Assembly: GCA_963678675.1 (NCBI GenBank) | Contig: OY783194.1 | Coordinates: 36,806,278 to 36,870,277 of the forward strand | From: Xiphydria camelus | Taxonomy: Eukaryota > Arthropoda > Insecta > Hymenoptera > Xiphydriidae | DNA length: 64,000 bases | Reading direction: 5' to 3' | Part shown: positions 1-12,272 of the stretch, piece after piece | How positions within the stretch are numbered: position 1 is the stretch's first letter | Layout of the letters: each line of letters begins with the position of its first letter | Position numbers and translations under genes: made by a program | Notes under the pieces: model-generated | Told to the model about the DNA's origin: nothing | The model's database searches: none | The model's input: the letters and a program-made list of their open reading frames with translations, nothing else

Positions 1-215
1 ATGCTTCTCAACGAGCAAGGGAGAGGGTAGTGGCGCGTTCAAATGTCTTCGTTGCACGTCGTATTCGGTCTCTCGCTATTCGTTATCGATATAGGTATAT
101 GTATACTGTACGTATACATATGTATAGGTACGTACGTGGTACACGAGAGAAGGGCAGGAGATTACTTTACCGATGCGACAAGTTTACTCGGTCGACCGTT
201 TCTTACGCGTGGTCG

Positions 216-972
216 TGTTCACACGATACGGTTTTTTCCCGTTTCGGTAAATTCACCGAATCGGTTTTTTACCGTGTGCTGCAGTGGCGCATACATTTAA
301 ATGGGCGCGTTCACACGGTACGTCTTCGAACTTCATACGGCGATTTCACCGATTCGGTCACGACTGACATTCGGTCTTGTCACTGAAAACCGAATGGCCA
401 GATTCGGGAAAATAATGAAATCGGTTGCTAGTGGCAATGTTTATGCATCGAAGTGTTCAGACAGGATAGTTTTCGTACTGATAGGTCTCATGCATGGCCG
501 GGTGATGGCGCGACAATAAACAATGATTTTAACCCTTTCAGTGCCGGACGACGATATATCGTCGTTCTCTGCACTTGCGAAAAGTGCCAGCGACGATATA
601 TCGTTCCGTATGCGATGGCGCCATGTTCTTCGCATTACGAGAAAGCTCTATCTGAAAATAAATTTATAAGACGTTATAAGCGGTCTAATAACATTGCAAA
701 GTAATGTAATAAAAATTTTTTTGAGTATCCTTTGCATTCGCTCGAGCGGCACTGTTTCGACGCCCGGGCGATTGGTTGACACGTCCACTCGACGTGTGCG
801 AAACACTTGCCAGAGCCGTAGCCGAGATAGGTATAGTGTCAGGGGGCTGACCGATTCGGTAGAATTTTACCGAAACGGTGAAAAACCGCAACGTATGAAC
901 GGGCTGTTCGGTAAAATTACCGAAACGGTGAAAAACCGCATCGTGTGAACGAAAAAACCGTATCGTGTGAAC
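216..972. mobile_element. Foldback element with internally duplicated arms
   Basis: The left arm (about 216-278) is an imperfect inverted copy of the right arm (about 850-972). The shared core reads GTTCACACGAT, then CGGTTTTT, then CCGTTTCGGTAAA, then ACCGAATCGG on the left, and its complement on the right. The right arm is itself repeated: a unit of about 40-50 bases ending in a TGTGAAC-type sequence occurs at about 850-900 and 901-950, with a third short piece at 951-972. Degenerate copies of the same words lie at about 310-425. No transposase reading frame is visible, so this is probably a non-autonomous foldback or MITE. The exact ends and the target duplication are not clear. Confidence 0.6.
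541..613. repeat. Twin palindromes around ACGATATATCGT
   Basis: ACGACGATATATCGTCGT (about 549-566) is a perfect palindrome. A second copy of the core, GACGATATATCG, follows near 593. Each is preceded by a word like AGTGCC. They sit inside the foldback element at 216-972. Function unknown. Confidence 0.6.
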
Positions 973-3038
973 GGGCTGTTATTGTGCGGCTGTCGCGCAA
1001 TCGTTCGCGCTGTATCATAAAACTGAAGCGCACGACGATAAAGGAGGAGGAGGAGGAGGAGGAGGAGGAGAAAACGAGCAAAGTAACGTACACATACCTA
1101 CATATTTACGTTTCGATGAAAGTAACGGGTGAAGAATTTAGGGAAGAACGGGGAGGTTACGGCGGGCGTGTTTCGCGGCACAAGTCCGCGGATGTCTCGC
1201 GCGATTCCAGCGGTGGTATTATCTATAGTAATGATGGTAGTGGTGGTGGTGATGGTGGTGATGGTGGTGGTGGTGGTGGTGGTGGTGGTGGCTTTGCTGT
1301 TCGCGAGTCGACCCTTCGCGCTCGGGTCAAGCCACGGCGTTGGGAATTAAAGGAGAAAAATGGAATGGTGATTGCGCGAGAGGGGCGCGCGAGATTATCG
1401 AGGTCCCTCCCTAGTCCTTCTTCCCATCCCTGTCACGGCTGCTGGGCTCTCGTCTCGTTCGCGCGAGCGAGAAGGGACTCGCCGGGGTCGCGCGCGTCGG
1501 TCCCACGTGTGCGCAAAATTCATTTCCAGCTAAGGAGCTCAGTCTTGCGCTTATCCGTCGAGGCCACTTTGGGAGGCCACGGAACAGGCTTTCACACCCG
1601 ACGCGCACGACGGGGTGTCCGTGGCCGATTGCCAGGGGTAACTGGAATGTTTTACCGCAACCAAAAAATTCACGAAAAATATCCTTCGCACTAGATATCG
1701 TCGATCGGAATTGGATTTATTAAAAATTTCTGCAAAAATGTCGATTCTTTTTATACGAATTCCCATACCGATCGTAATCGGTCGATCGTGTCTATCCTCC
1801 CTTCGGTAACCCTCGGAGAGAGAATGCGCCAATACTCGTGGGAATTCCATCTTCTCCCGGCGAGTACACACGAATAGCGCGCTACGTCGATTACATATTT
1901 CGTGGAATTCCGCAGACGTCAATGCAGCTGAAATCGCGAGGGATCTCGCGCGCCCAATGAGGACGGCTCGTCTACATTCGTGCGCTTCAAGCCTCGCAGA
2001 GCGCTGCGATACACCGTGCGCGAGACAACATTTCACGTAGGTATACATACCTCCACTATTTAGCGCATGGATACCGCCGCGCTTGTATTCGCGTTTCGGC
2101 CACCACTGTAATGCCGGCTTTCGAGTTTAGCGGAACCCGCCGCGCCGTCCATCTATCTCGACGCCCGCATTGGTAATCCGAGTGTTAACGTGAGGCGAGC
2201 ACGCACGCGAAATTACAGTGCTACATCGGCTAGTAGTAACGGTCTCAACGCGGTCAATCGGTATCATCGCGAAATTCCTGACTCGTTGGTAACTTGTTCG
2301 ACGTGCTTCGCGATCAAGTTCGCGTCGGCCTGAAATCAGCAAACTTGGTCAGCGCCTAACGATCGGTATTCAACGATAAACCTTCATGGTTCTACGAGTT
2401 CTTGACGAGGTCGACCCACCACCGTTAGTGTCTGCTCATAAATTATGTCGCGATGCAAACATACTTCGTTGCAAAGGAGTAATAGCAATCGCTGTGAGTA
2501 GTGGTCAGCCGATATGACTGTGGAGCAAGTTTCGATTGTACATAGATAGCACCGATTTTATCGTTGAACGATTTCTCCCCAAAGTCGACCCAATTTTCGC
2601 GACGAATTCTCCTCCGCGTATTAAGCGTGTACCATTGCGCCAGGAAGTAGTAATTGCTCGTTAGCAGTCGGACGACATCGGCGCGAGTTTCCCCTCCACC
2701 CCTCTCCGTGTACGGCGATCTAACCTCGAATTATCCTCGACGCGTCCCTCACACATTGGAAACTACCGGCTTTGCAATCCAGCAACTATGCGTGCATGAT
2801 TTGAGTAAACCGCAGACAAAAACAAAGGGTCGTTGAAAAGCCGTCTGTATACTTAGTTTCAAGCAGCTCCGGCGCGGTGTACGCGTCGACGTACGTATAC
2901 GTATACCTCTACCTATGTATACTACATAATTTATACGACTGTACGCGATCTACGCAGAGAACGCTCGAGCGCGGCACGGGCTTCGAGAACAACTCTTCCA
3001 GGGTACGGGCGAAAGAGACGAGAGAGCAAAGTCGCTTT
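973..3038. other. Gene-free stretch with GGA and GGT microsatellites
   Basis: I see no supportable gene here. A (GGA)n run lies at about 1042-1070 and a (GGT/GAT)n run at about 1226-1291. These runs make long open frames of poly-Glu and poly-Gly/Val that look spurious. The rest is CG-rich sequence without recognisable protein similarity on either strand. Confidence 0.6.
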
Positions 3039-3502
3039 AAGGTCGGGACATACATTACCGGGCCGTGCCAGGGCCGGGACACGGCCGTCATTCGGCCCTG
3101 GCACGGCACGTTGAAGGGTGAGACATACATTACCGGGCCGTGCCAGGGTCGAACACGGCCGAAGAGGAAGAAATGGTCAGAACCCTTGCACGGCGCGTGT
3201 ATCTAGGAACCACACATGTCCGTCAGTCGTCAGTTGTCTTGGAAACTGCTGCGTTGCTAGGCGCTAAAACACGTAATTTACGGAAACACGAGAAGCGCGG
3301 CCGGACCGTCACCGTGAAAAAGTAAAACTGAACTAACTGGCCCGGCCCGGTGACGGTCCGTTGGCGACGCCCGGTCACGGCCCGGTAAAGTGAGAACAAA
3401 AGCATTTGATTCTATTGGACAGATCGTCCGCCGGACGACGGACGATACTCGGCCGTGCTCCGGCCCTGGCACGGTCCGGTAATGTATGTCCCGACCTTTA
3501 TG
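3039..3502. mobile_element. CG-rich foldback element with nested palindromes
   Basis: The ends are inverted copies. The left begins at 3039 with AAGGTCGGGACATACATTAC and continues with CGGGCCGTGCCAGGGCCGGG. The right end (about 3452-3502) is its complement with a few mismatches. A second direct copy of the arm starts at about 3119 (GAGACATACATTACCGGGCC). Inside, a CCGTGCCAGGGCC...GGCCCTGGCACGG palindrome fills about 3062-3110. A GGACCGTCACCG...CGGTGACGGTCC pair spans about 3303-3360. No coding capacity is visible. It is probably a non-autonomous element of unknown superfamily. Confidence 0.65.
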
Positions 3503-6500
3503 CGTAAGACGGCCGTACCGTTTAGGTCTCGCGGCCTCTCTCCCATTGCCCCGCGCGCTGTTTATCGTTTCGCAGTATAGCGACTACATACCTACATTGT
3601 ATATCGTTGATTACGCGGCCCTGAGTACGCTAGCGTTCCGCGACGATTCGCGCATCTCTTTCTCCGATAACGCGCGGGTAACCCTTCACTTTTTCTCTCA
3701 ATTCAACAAATTGTCGGACGACCTATACGCTCGCTCTTAAATTACTCGCTGCTCGTGGAAATATCACCGAGCGCGCATCGACGCGCGCGACAGGAGGAGG
3801 CCCTCCCGCGTACGCGGGCACTGTTGAAAGCCGCGAAGCGTGGATGAGACGTAGGTACCGCGGTGCTTTCGCGCAGCGCGCTTCTTTTTTTCAGCACGGA
3901 AAAGAAGGCACGAACGCGGGACCGGCTAGCGTGGCCGTGTATCGTGCCCGCGATTCTTCTCGCCGAATCACTTCCGGGTCTCGCCTTTCGGAGAGTGCTG
4001 ACCGACCGCGAAATCATTCGTCACGGCAGGGTCGAATCCTACCAAGAGCGGAGAATAACGGGGGCATTTTATAGGGGCGTGCGCATTGGTATCGATTGAC
4101 GGACGCAACGGAGCAACGTGTTTTGGCGTATAAATCGACATTTTTAGTACTGATACGCAACGCTTCATTGTAAAATATTTCCATCCTTTAAACGATAGGA
4201 TTTCAAAACTGATTTCTCGTAAACAAAAAAAATTACGACTCGTCGATCCACTCGACACATTCTAGCACCTCCAACGCGCGAGAAGCTCCGTCTCGCATCC
4301 CTTCGCAGTCACGTGCCACGAGTTCGAGATCCCGTCCCGATGTGATTAACGCCCGGGCGCGCGCGGACCATTATTTTAATCCGCTCAGCTAAATTATCGC
4401 CATTAACAAATTGCTTGGCTCGAGTCGCCGAGCGAGGCCGTTCCGATACACCGAGTCACAAGCCGCGGCTCCTTCGGGAATGAATAGTCCTGAAGCTTGG
4501 GAAAACACCATATCCTTGGGAGGCGGACCACCGAAGCTTCCGTCCTCCCTCCTCGCGCCTTTACTCGCCGTCTTTCGCGCGCGTCCGCGTCGTCCTTCGC
4601 GTTCATAACCCTCTTCGCTTTGTACGATCGTTCAACTCCGACGCAAAAGCGAGTGAACGCTCCTACGAGTGTGGCTGTTGTGTTGACCGACAAGTTGAAC
4701 CGAACGAGTGACTTCGCACGCGTTGATCAGACACACTGTCCGTGGACGTTCCTGTTGCCACATCGTCGTATGTACGTTTGCGTCTGCAAATTCTCCCTGC
4801 GCGAAGAATCGTTGGAACGCGAAACACTGACTATATCATCCCCATCGCGCGCATACGCGCGGATATGTAGATATCGCGTGCTCGTATTTCCGTGCCCCTA
4901 CGGACCGGGAAAGGGGACCGCCGAAGAACCCTCTCGTTCCATTACCATAGATATGGGAATGTTACCGCGCGGGAAGGTTAAACCCCGTTCGGCTCGATCC
5001 TATCTCGGCGGCAGTCGATCGTGCCCTCCGCGCGCGTGCGAGAGAGCATTGTAATTTTTTTTCCTATGCAGGGAGACAAACCGAATTTATAACGAGCCTC
5101 TCTCCCTCCCTCCCTCCCTCCACCGTCGGTGTTTGCACGCCAACTATTTATAGGCGGAGTTTAAGCGATGGTGGCAGGAGAGACGCGAAGTTTACGAAGT
5201 GATTGCAAGTTTCTCGAAGTTTCCCCGAGAATTTCGATCTCCTTCGCGAGCGACGCGAGTCGCGTCTCATGTAAGTACCATCGAATTTGTGTCGACACAC
5301 CCCGTACGCGCAATCCGAACTGAGGCGATGGCGTACTGCTGCGGCGGAGACGCACGCGTCTCATAGGCACAAAGCGAGAACCTTGATTATAATACCGGTC
5401 GGAGAAGTTCTCCGAGAGTCGATACCGGTGGTAGATCGCGCGTAGGAAAATCTCGGGCCTTTCCTCGCGCGGGTAACCCCTGAAACCGTGTGGAGACTAC
5501 GGAAGGAATCCCAGCTGTCACCTCGCCCCTCGATGAGAATCCAGATTGCTCAAGGGGGTGGAAGAGGCTTCGTGGCTCGGAAAATTAGACGTTTTCTCGA
5601 CGAGTCGACGGGAATGGATAATCGAACCGTGAAGTTTTCCCGTCGCGATAATTTTTCTCGGAAACTTCGTGCACCCGCATTTTCGGAAACCTTCTCCATT
5701 TGCCCAACCACGAAGTTGAGAGGGGCAATCGTTTCGGTCGTACGCGTAATCAGCAAAATAAGGCTGAGATGCGCCAATCAAAGCCCAAAAGCGCCCGAGA
5801 GTAGAAGAAGCGTCGCGCGCGAAACCATCCCGGTGGACCGTGCAAGTTGAGGGGAAATGATTACGAGAGTGAGAGAAGAACGGATGGGTGGGTGGTCTGG
5901 GAAAGGGCTCGGAGTGAGTTGGAGTGATTGGGTTGATCAAGGAAGCACTTGGCATGCTTGAAATTCCGCGACCCTCTGACTGCGCGCGTCTGGCCTCCGG
6001 CGCGAATATCTCTTTCTCGTCGAGTGTAGGGTGTGGAAGGCGGGAGAAATCTTACCGAGAGAGAGAGAGAGAGAGAGAGACTGACTGTTGCGGATGATCG
6101 TTCGGTTCGACGTTGACACGTATTTCATGATGACCGAATCACGAAGGACGAATCATTTCGTCCGTTCTCGCGCTCGTCCGAGATGGGAAACTTGTAGCGA
6201 ATATCGATGATTATTATAGGCGAGAGTCGTGGTCCGCACCGATTCAGACACTTCATAGATCAACGCGTGAGAGATATTCTCGATCCAATTGAGAGCGACC
6301 GAGATCTTGATCCTCTCTCTTTGGCCGAGATTCTGGCTTCCGACGAAAAGGGGATCGCCCTTTATCCCTCGCGGTGCGAGAGAAGAGAAGAGAATAAGTG
6401 AAACTCGCGTCTCGTACCCGCGGAAGCAGAGAGAACCGCGAGTGAATTATCATCGTTCGCGGTTGTCCAAGTTCATATTCCACGATAACCAATCGGAGGG

Positions 6501-9091
6501 GATGAAATTATACGCCGATCTCCCTCCGTCGGAATCGGAAATCAGCGGGGAACGATTCGAGCGTTTTCTCGATCGCCGGGCGAGCGTGACAATTCGGCGC
6601 GATATTCTCGCGAGAAATTTTCGTCCCGACGTTGTAGTGAACATTCAAGTCCGAAGATAACGCGTCGGTCTCGCCGACGTCGAGGGCACCTCTGTGGGAA
6701 GCTTCGGTCGCCACGAGTGTCCTCGAAACGAGATGAGTCGAGAGAGGGGAACGGAAGGAGACTGAAGAGCGAACCGGTACGGATGGGTCAAGTATCGAGG
6801 GAGAGGGGGTGGAAGGCGAAACGACGAAAGGGGAGAGCGAAATTGCCGAGTTTGAAAAGCCCACCGCGGCTAATGTGCGCGTGAGATTGTGCCGGCAGAT
6901 GAAGAGCGAAGACAAGACGAAGGAGAAACCTTCGGTGCACTGGTAAAAAGTACAGGCGCACAGCCTTCTAAAGCAGTCCGCTTCGCGAGCTATAAATCGC
7001 AGGACAATTCAGTCGGGGTGTAGCGGCGATATTTTTTTTCATCCCCTCTTCGGGACTCATTCGGGGCTCTAACCCCGCGTTATATCTGTACGTCAACCTC
7101 CCGGCGACTTTGTCCCTTTTTGTCCACCGTGCGCGCGAGTACCGAGAGATATTAGGTATATATAGGTACCTAATACCTACCCACCGGTATAGGTAGGTAC
7201 ATCGGTACACGCGTACCTGTATCGCTCGCGTCGAGCCTTCGGGCACTCGCGCGGTTAAACGGCGCGCACGGTTGGTAATCTAACCGACGCAATCGGATTG
7301 CATCACCGCGGTGCACAATGGCGCGCGTTCGGTGACGCGGGCGAGAAGACGCGCGCCGGAGGATCGTCTTCCGAAAGGTTACGGATTCCAGCCACCCTCG
7401 AATTCCTCGCATTTCGCGAGAGATTTCCGGTCGTATAACGCCGGACGAAATTAACGGAGAGTCGAACGTGTAGTGACTCGATGCCAACCGAGTCGAATCG
7501 TCGGCCTCTTCAGGCCGAATTATTCATAATTCGAATCAAGAACGCCGTAGATGCACACGCGTACGTACCGGCGAATGAACGATACGATGAACAGGGGGGG
7601 TTCCATAGAATTTCTCTTCGTAAAATTTACCACGATCGCGCAACGGGAAGAGTTCGATCGAACTTGGCCAAGGTATACCGATTATCGGATTTACACATGT
7701 ATCGCGTATAATATCTGGCTGAGAATATCTGATGTATCAAACGTGGCGATCGGCTGCAGGCTGCACTCGCGCGGATGAAAAATCACATTGCGCGTCACGG
7801 AACGAATCCATGAGAATAATAATTCGGGTTTTTTCGTCTCTTTCGTGCACCCGTCATCGATCGTCATACGTCGAGTTCAATCGGCCCTCCGCGCGGTGAA
7901 TCTCTCATATCGCGCAATTTGCCGCGACGCGACGCGACGCGATAGGTATAGGTACGTACGCGCCATTGCACGGAATTGCCGACCCTTGAATTGCGGTTTC
8001 AATTGAGCGGACCTCTCTCGTTTGACTTTGGGAATTTCACGGCGACTCACCCCCTTTCTTCCTATTCCGCCTGAATTGCCGCCTCAGATCGGCCGAAGGT
8101 GGCGGGGAGTGACCCCGGGGCGCGGACAGACTCTGAAAAGTGCTCGTCGCGCGCAGTTCGCCCGGCGCAGTCGAGAGCTCGTCGTCGAACTCTCAAGCGG
8201 GCCGCTCGACTACGTACGGTCGAATGCAGATTCGGGGTGTTCGCATCGCACGGTCGACCGCGGAACTCTTCCTGTACCGCTTATAATCAGGGTCTCGCTC
8301 GGGCGAACCGCGATCGCGGATGGGCCGCGAAAGGGTAGCGGCGAAGGGATGCCGAGTATGTAGTAGGTACTCTCGTCGCTTAATCGTCCGACCGCAATAG
8401 CATGATTACCAACCGCCGAGCGTTTGGCTCTTCTGGCAACTTCTCGTCGCGGCGGCACGCTGCTGAAGCGCGAAGCGTAATGCGCGATTTCACCTGCTCG
8501 ATCATGGTTTACCACGGAAGGGGCTGATCTAAGGACGGAGGACAAGGCGTGGTAGGGAAATGGAGCGTGAGAGATTCCACGCGAGGAAAGAAACGGAAGA
8601 AGAGAACTCGATCTCTCTCGATCCGCCGGAGTCACTCGCCAGACTCATCCGAGCCTTCCAGGGTCGCCGTAAGAAGGGAATAAAGAGGGTCGCGCCATGA
8701 TTGGGACGGTATCCTGACGGTGTGGGGACAGAGTTATACATCTTCCACTTGACCTTTCATCTCGTCCATTTATATTCTTCATTCATCCTCGCTCCGAGCT
8801 ACCCGCCCCGAGCAAAGGACAAGAGTCGAGGCGAGAGACCAGTTTCGTGCAGACCTTCGAATGACGCCTCGGTGATGGTCCTCGATGGTTGAACGTAGAA
8901 CGGATCGAGGACGCGTCTATAATATTTCACATCGAATGGCAATTCTTTCCAACGTTGAGTGACGATAACTCACTCTTACGGTATAAATACCTATATTGCG
9001 CTCTCTCTTCTCACCCCGGATTGGACTTTCACTCCGATCGGGTGACGGTACATAAACGTTTCACCGCAGCGACGGTATCGAAACACCCGCG
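3503..9091. other. Gene-free CG-rich stretch
   Basis: Both strands carry many short open frames, as expected in CG-rich DNA. None shows a recognisable domain or a convincing splice structure. Low-complexity runs include (CCCT)n at about 5100-5121 and (GA)n at 6056-6080. A pair of near-palindromic TAGGTACCTA/TACCTACC words lies at about 7148-7205. I could not assign a function to the rest. Confidence 0.55.
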
Positions 9092-9095
9092 TTAA

Positions 9096-9794
9096 CCCGC
9101 CATCGCACGCGCCCTTTATTGTAACGCGGTTACACGCGTATGAGCGTCGTGCTCACTTACGTTACTTTTACCAATAACATTTACAAGTACTATAATTATG
9201 CATAAAAATGTTATATTTTTGATAATGGAGTCACATAATAATACTTTTCATAATTAAGGAATACAATATTTTTAATAATGGAGTCTGATACATAAAAATA
9301 CTTTTAATTAAGGAATACAACTACTCTGTCGTCCTAAAAACAGATACCGTATCTACTGAGAGCGTACGATCTAGGTGCGTACGTTATTGTTCCTGAGTAT
9401 GGTGTACCATATATGGCATAAATAATTTTTTTAAATAAATGTTTATTTTTTCATAAATATTTTTTAAATTATTTTTTTATGAATAATAGGGGCAAAGCTG
9501 TCATATATATATTTTTTCATGGGATTTACAAAAATCATACAGGAAGGGGTTAAAATGTCAGAAACGTGACTGCACGCGCAGTGAGGAAAACGCTCACATC
9601 TGGTACACTGTCACTTTGTTTAGGCACTACACCATACTGACTACATTTTAATGCGGTGCAACTTTGTTATCCCCTCCCAAAAATGATGCTGAAGGCATTC
9701 CTAGACGTTCGAGGTTGAAATTTTAGCATTGACCGTTTTGTTGTCCGAAAAGAAATATGGTGAGGGATTCCCTCATAGCGCGTGCGATGGCGGG
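9096..9794. mobile_element. piggyBac-type MITE flanked by TTAA
   Basis: The left end CCCGCCATCGCACGCGC (9096-9112) is perfectly inverted at the right end GCGCGTGCGATGGCGGG (9778-9794). Both ends are bordered by TTAA (9092-9095 and 9795-9798). A TTAA target and a terminal CCC are the signature of piggyBac elements. The 699-base interior is AT-rich, with a partly duplicated segment at about 9205-9320 (two copies of AATAATGGAGTC and of TTAAGGAATACAA), and has no transposase frame. It is therefore non-autonomous. The AT-rich body contrasts with the CG-rich flanks. Confidence 0.88.
9200..9322. repeat. Direct repeat inside the piggyBac-type MITE
   Basis: A unit of about 70 bases occurs twice. Each copy contains TAATGGAGTC, then a stretch like ATAATACTTTT, then AATTAAGGAATACAA. 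The copies lie at about 9223-9268 and 9281-9322. This is an internal duplication of the element. Confidence 0.6.
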
Positions 9795-9798
9795 TTAA

Positions 9799-10012
9799 AT
9801 GACAGCCCGCGCGATGACCGTGCGCGTATTGCTCACGGGAATACGAGCCATACCTAGAGTATAGAGTAAGTAGGTACGCGGGCGGAACGTTCGTGCATTA
9901 TGTAGGTACTTACCGCGATATTATACCCTCACCACTCCAAGTGGGAAGCCGCGAGCGCGTGATCAGCTCTGTCCGGAGTGGCGGTGACCCTCCGATGTGG
10001 GTTTGAAAATTC

Positions 10013-10050
<38 letters not shown>

Positions 10051-10608
10051 AGCTCGCCGTTATCGATCGCCTACGAGGCACCGATAGGGCGGTATCCGAG
10101 ACGGATTTGCACGCATGGTTAGCGGAGGGCAAACTCGACCTCCGAGCCAACTGACGCCCAATATTTATTTTTCATTTATTTGCACTCGCGCCTCGCGCGT
10201 CTAACGCACTCCCTCCGCGCCGGCGAGAGTGTGCGGAGGTTCGTATACGGGGGATATGGTTTGGCGAGAGACGCCCTCGATATGCGTCGATGAGGGAAGC
10301 GAGCGGCGGAAGCTTGAGCTCCCACGCTCAAGCTCGTTCTCTTCTGTTTTCTCGATCTCCGCGTCTTTTCTCGGATATTTTTCTACTACCCTTCCCCGTT
10401 CGAGATACGAACACTTCAACTTTCGCGCGTCCGACGCGATTCCCCTTCCGCGTGAAATCCGCGGTGCGAATTATCCGCTTAAACGGAGACAAACCCTTTC
10501 TCGCTTTCCTCGAGCGAAGCGTTCACCCTGTCCGCCTGTAGAAAACGCGTGTGGATGGGAAAGAGTAGGTACAGGTTCGGAGAAATTATTTATTTCGATG
10601 GGAACTTG

Positions 10609-10667
<59 letters not shown>

Positions 10668-11303
10668 AGAGAATCCGATTTCTTGGGATACATAAATATC
10701 GGTATTCTTTCTTACGGAATATTCGAATGCTTTTTTCTCTAAAATCTATCCATCTCTCGAGCATATTGACTCCGATAAAAGAAGAGATCAAGCGCAAATG
10801 TGTGTTCCTCATTTTGCCGTAGTGACGACGTACCGCGGTGAATGATCAGAGCGACCGCTCGACAAAGTTCAATCGCGAAAACGCAATCTCTCAGAGAGAT
10901 CGATCATGTACGATCGGTGAAAATCCTAAAGGAGCAGAGATACCGATCGAACGTTGAATCTCATTGGAAGCCCGGCGAGACTACCTAGTCCTTTTTGCCA
11001 CGTAAATTATACGAGCGAGATGCGCGCGAGCGTTTGACGCACGTGGTTCGACGCACAAGCCCCTGATGATAATGGAGGCTCGTGAGAGTGAAAAAGGTCG
11101 GAACGCTGAAGAGAGACTCGCGGGCCGAAGTCGAGAGCTCTCTTTGGTGCTACATTCACGCTCACGAGAACTTGGTCTACCCGCTCGGCTATGCAAGACA
11201 GCTGAAACTCGGGAATGGTTACCACGCGGAAAGAGTGTGGAGGCCGACTGTACGTAGGGTTAACGCAAGTTCTCACGCTCAACCAAGTTCCAATTACCGC
11301 CGT
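9799..11303. other. Gene-free stretch with CT and GA microsatellites
   Basis: (TC)n at about 10016-10047 and a long interrupted (GA)n at about 10611-10671 dominate. No recognisable genes. Open frames over the microsatellites encode only alternating dipeptides. Confidence 0.6.
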
Positions 11304-11558
11304 AATACTGCCGTGCTAAGACGAAATGTCATATCTACACTTTAACACATTACAAGATACAACGATTTTTCTGAATTATTTCATGCCGTGCTCGTAGAAA
11401 CGCATGCGATTTTTGTTTTTAACTGATATAGGACATAAGTACCTATAGGAGTTGCAGATACGCCTTACACACTTGGCACAGTAATAAAGCAGATAGATAT
11501 GCTCAAATGACCAAAAAAGCAAAAATCGATGTTTTTGCAGATACGACTTCCTGTCTTA

Positions 11559-12254
11559 GCGCGGTCTCTCACGGGTCGGTGTGGTTTCGGCGCAATAAGT
11601 ATACGGTATAAATGTCGTACCGATTCTCTACTAGCCAGCCTCGCTTAATCGGTATGCTGGCGGCGCGACGCTTGCCGGCGCATTTCATTTCGTGCTATTC
11701 CGCGGCGGAAAGTAGTAGGAAACATGTCTAGTCTAGTGATTCGTGTGATGAAGATATTATTGTAATTTATAATTATTTAAGAAATCAAAGAAAAAATATA
11801 TTTTGGGTCCATCCATACATTGAACGCAACTATGGTAGCAGACTATTTATAGCAGCAGGAGAATTGAGTGAAAATGATAAGTTTAAGGCAATATGTAGAA
11901 TGTCAAAAAATTATTTTCTAAAACTAGTCAGACTTGTTAAGCCATTGATAAGCAGACAAAATACAAACATGTGTGAGGGAGTGTAGACCGTCCTTGGTAC
12001 ACCCCAACGGGAGGTTCGACCGGGAAAGCCCGACTGCCTAGATGCTTACAGCCTGCAAATGTCGAGACGCGACTGATTGGTGATGTTGCACGCAACATAC
12101 CGAGTACAAACCGCTTCGCGCCGATGCCACGCCGACCCGTGTGCGAGCATCGATACAAAATGTATAGAGCAACAACCAGTCGGTATGCTGCACGGATACC
12201 GCGCGCGCGAGCGCGGTTTCTGCTCGAAGCATACCGACCCGTGAGAGACCGCGC
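11559..12254 (+). mobile_element. PIF/Harbinger-type element, deletion derivative
   Basis: Perfect 22-base terminal inverted repeats (11559-11580, starting GCGCGGTCTCTCACGG, and 12233-12254) are bordered by TTA on both sides (11556-11558 and 12255-12257). A 3-base TTA/TWA duplication is the hallmark of PIF/Harbinger insertion. The 696-base body still encodes the N-terminal part of a Harbinger transposase (see 11732-11986) but lacks the catalytic core. It therefore looks like an internally deleted, non-autonomous copy. The nesting shows it is younger than the MITE around it. Confidence 0.88.
11732..11986 (+). pseudogene. Harbinger transposase N-terminal fragment
   Basis: An 85-codon open stretch without its own start reads an acidic serine-rich lead and then a block with WVHPYIERNYGS, ENDKFKAICRMS and LKLVRLVKPLIS. 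This matches the conserved N-terminal region of PIF/Harbinger nucleases (W-V-H-P, then F-R-M-S, then a repeat of hydrophobic residues before the DDE domain). The frame ends at a stop shortly after, and no DDE core follows before the right terminal repeat. It is a remnant, not a functional gene. Confidence 0.8.
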
Positions 12255-12272
12255 TTAGCAGGGCAGTAATAT

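Larger units (their letters stand above)
11304..12272. mobile_element. MITE interrupted by a Harbinger-type element
   Basis: The left arm at about 11304-11336 (core TACTGCCGTGCTAAGACG) matches the complement of the right flank. The right arm is split: its outer part lies at about 12255-12272 (TTAGCAGGGCAGTAATA) and its inner part at about 11538-11558. Removing 11559-12257 restores a continuous right arm matching the left arm over roughly 35 bases with few mismatches. The original element was therefore roughly 270 bases, and the Harbinger-type copy landed in its right arm. The superfamily of the outer element is unclear. Confidence 0.75.

Noticed and set aside
945..1694. 249-codon open frame, plus strand
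   Set aside because: Mostly poly-Glu and poly-Gly from GGA and GGT microsatellites; no domain, no splice signals, and it overlaps the foldback element.
4031..4046. GGTCGAATCCTACC-like word resembling a tRNA T-loop
   Set aside because: No acceptor stem, D-arm or anticodon arm can be built around it.
4497..5054. 185-codon open frame, plus strand
   Set aside because: CG-rich DNA with an arginine/serine-rich translation, no recognisable family, and overlapping frames on the other strand.
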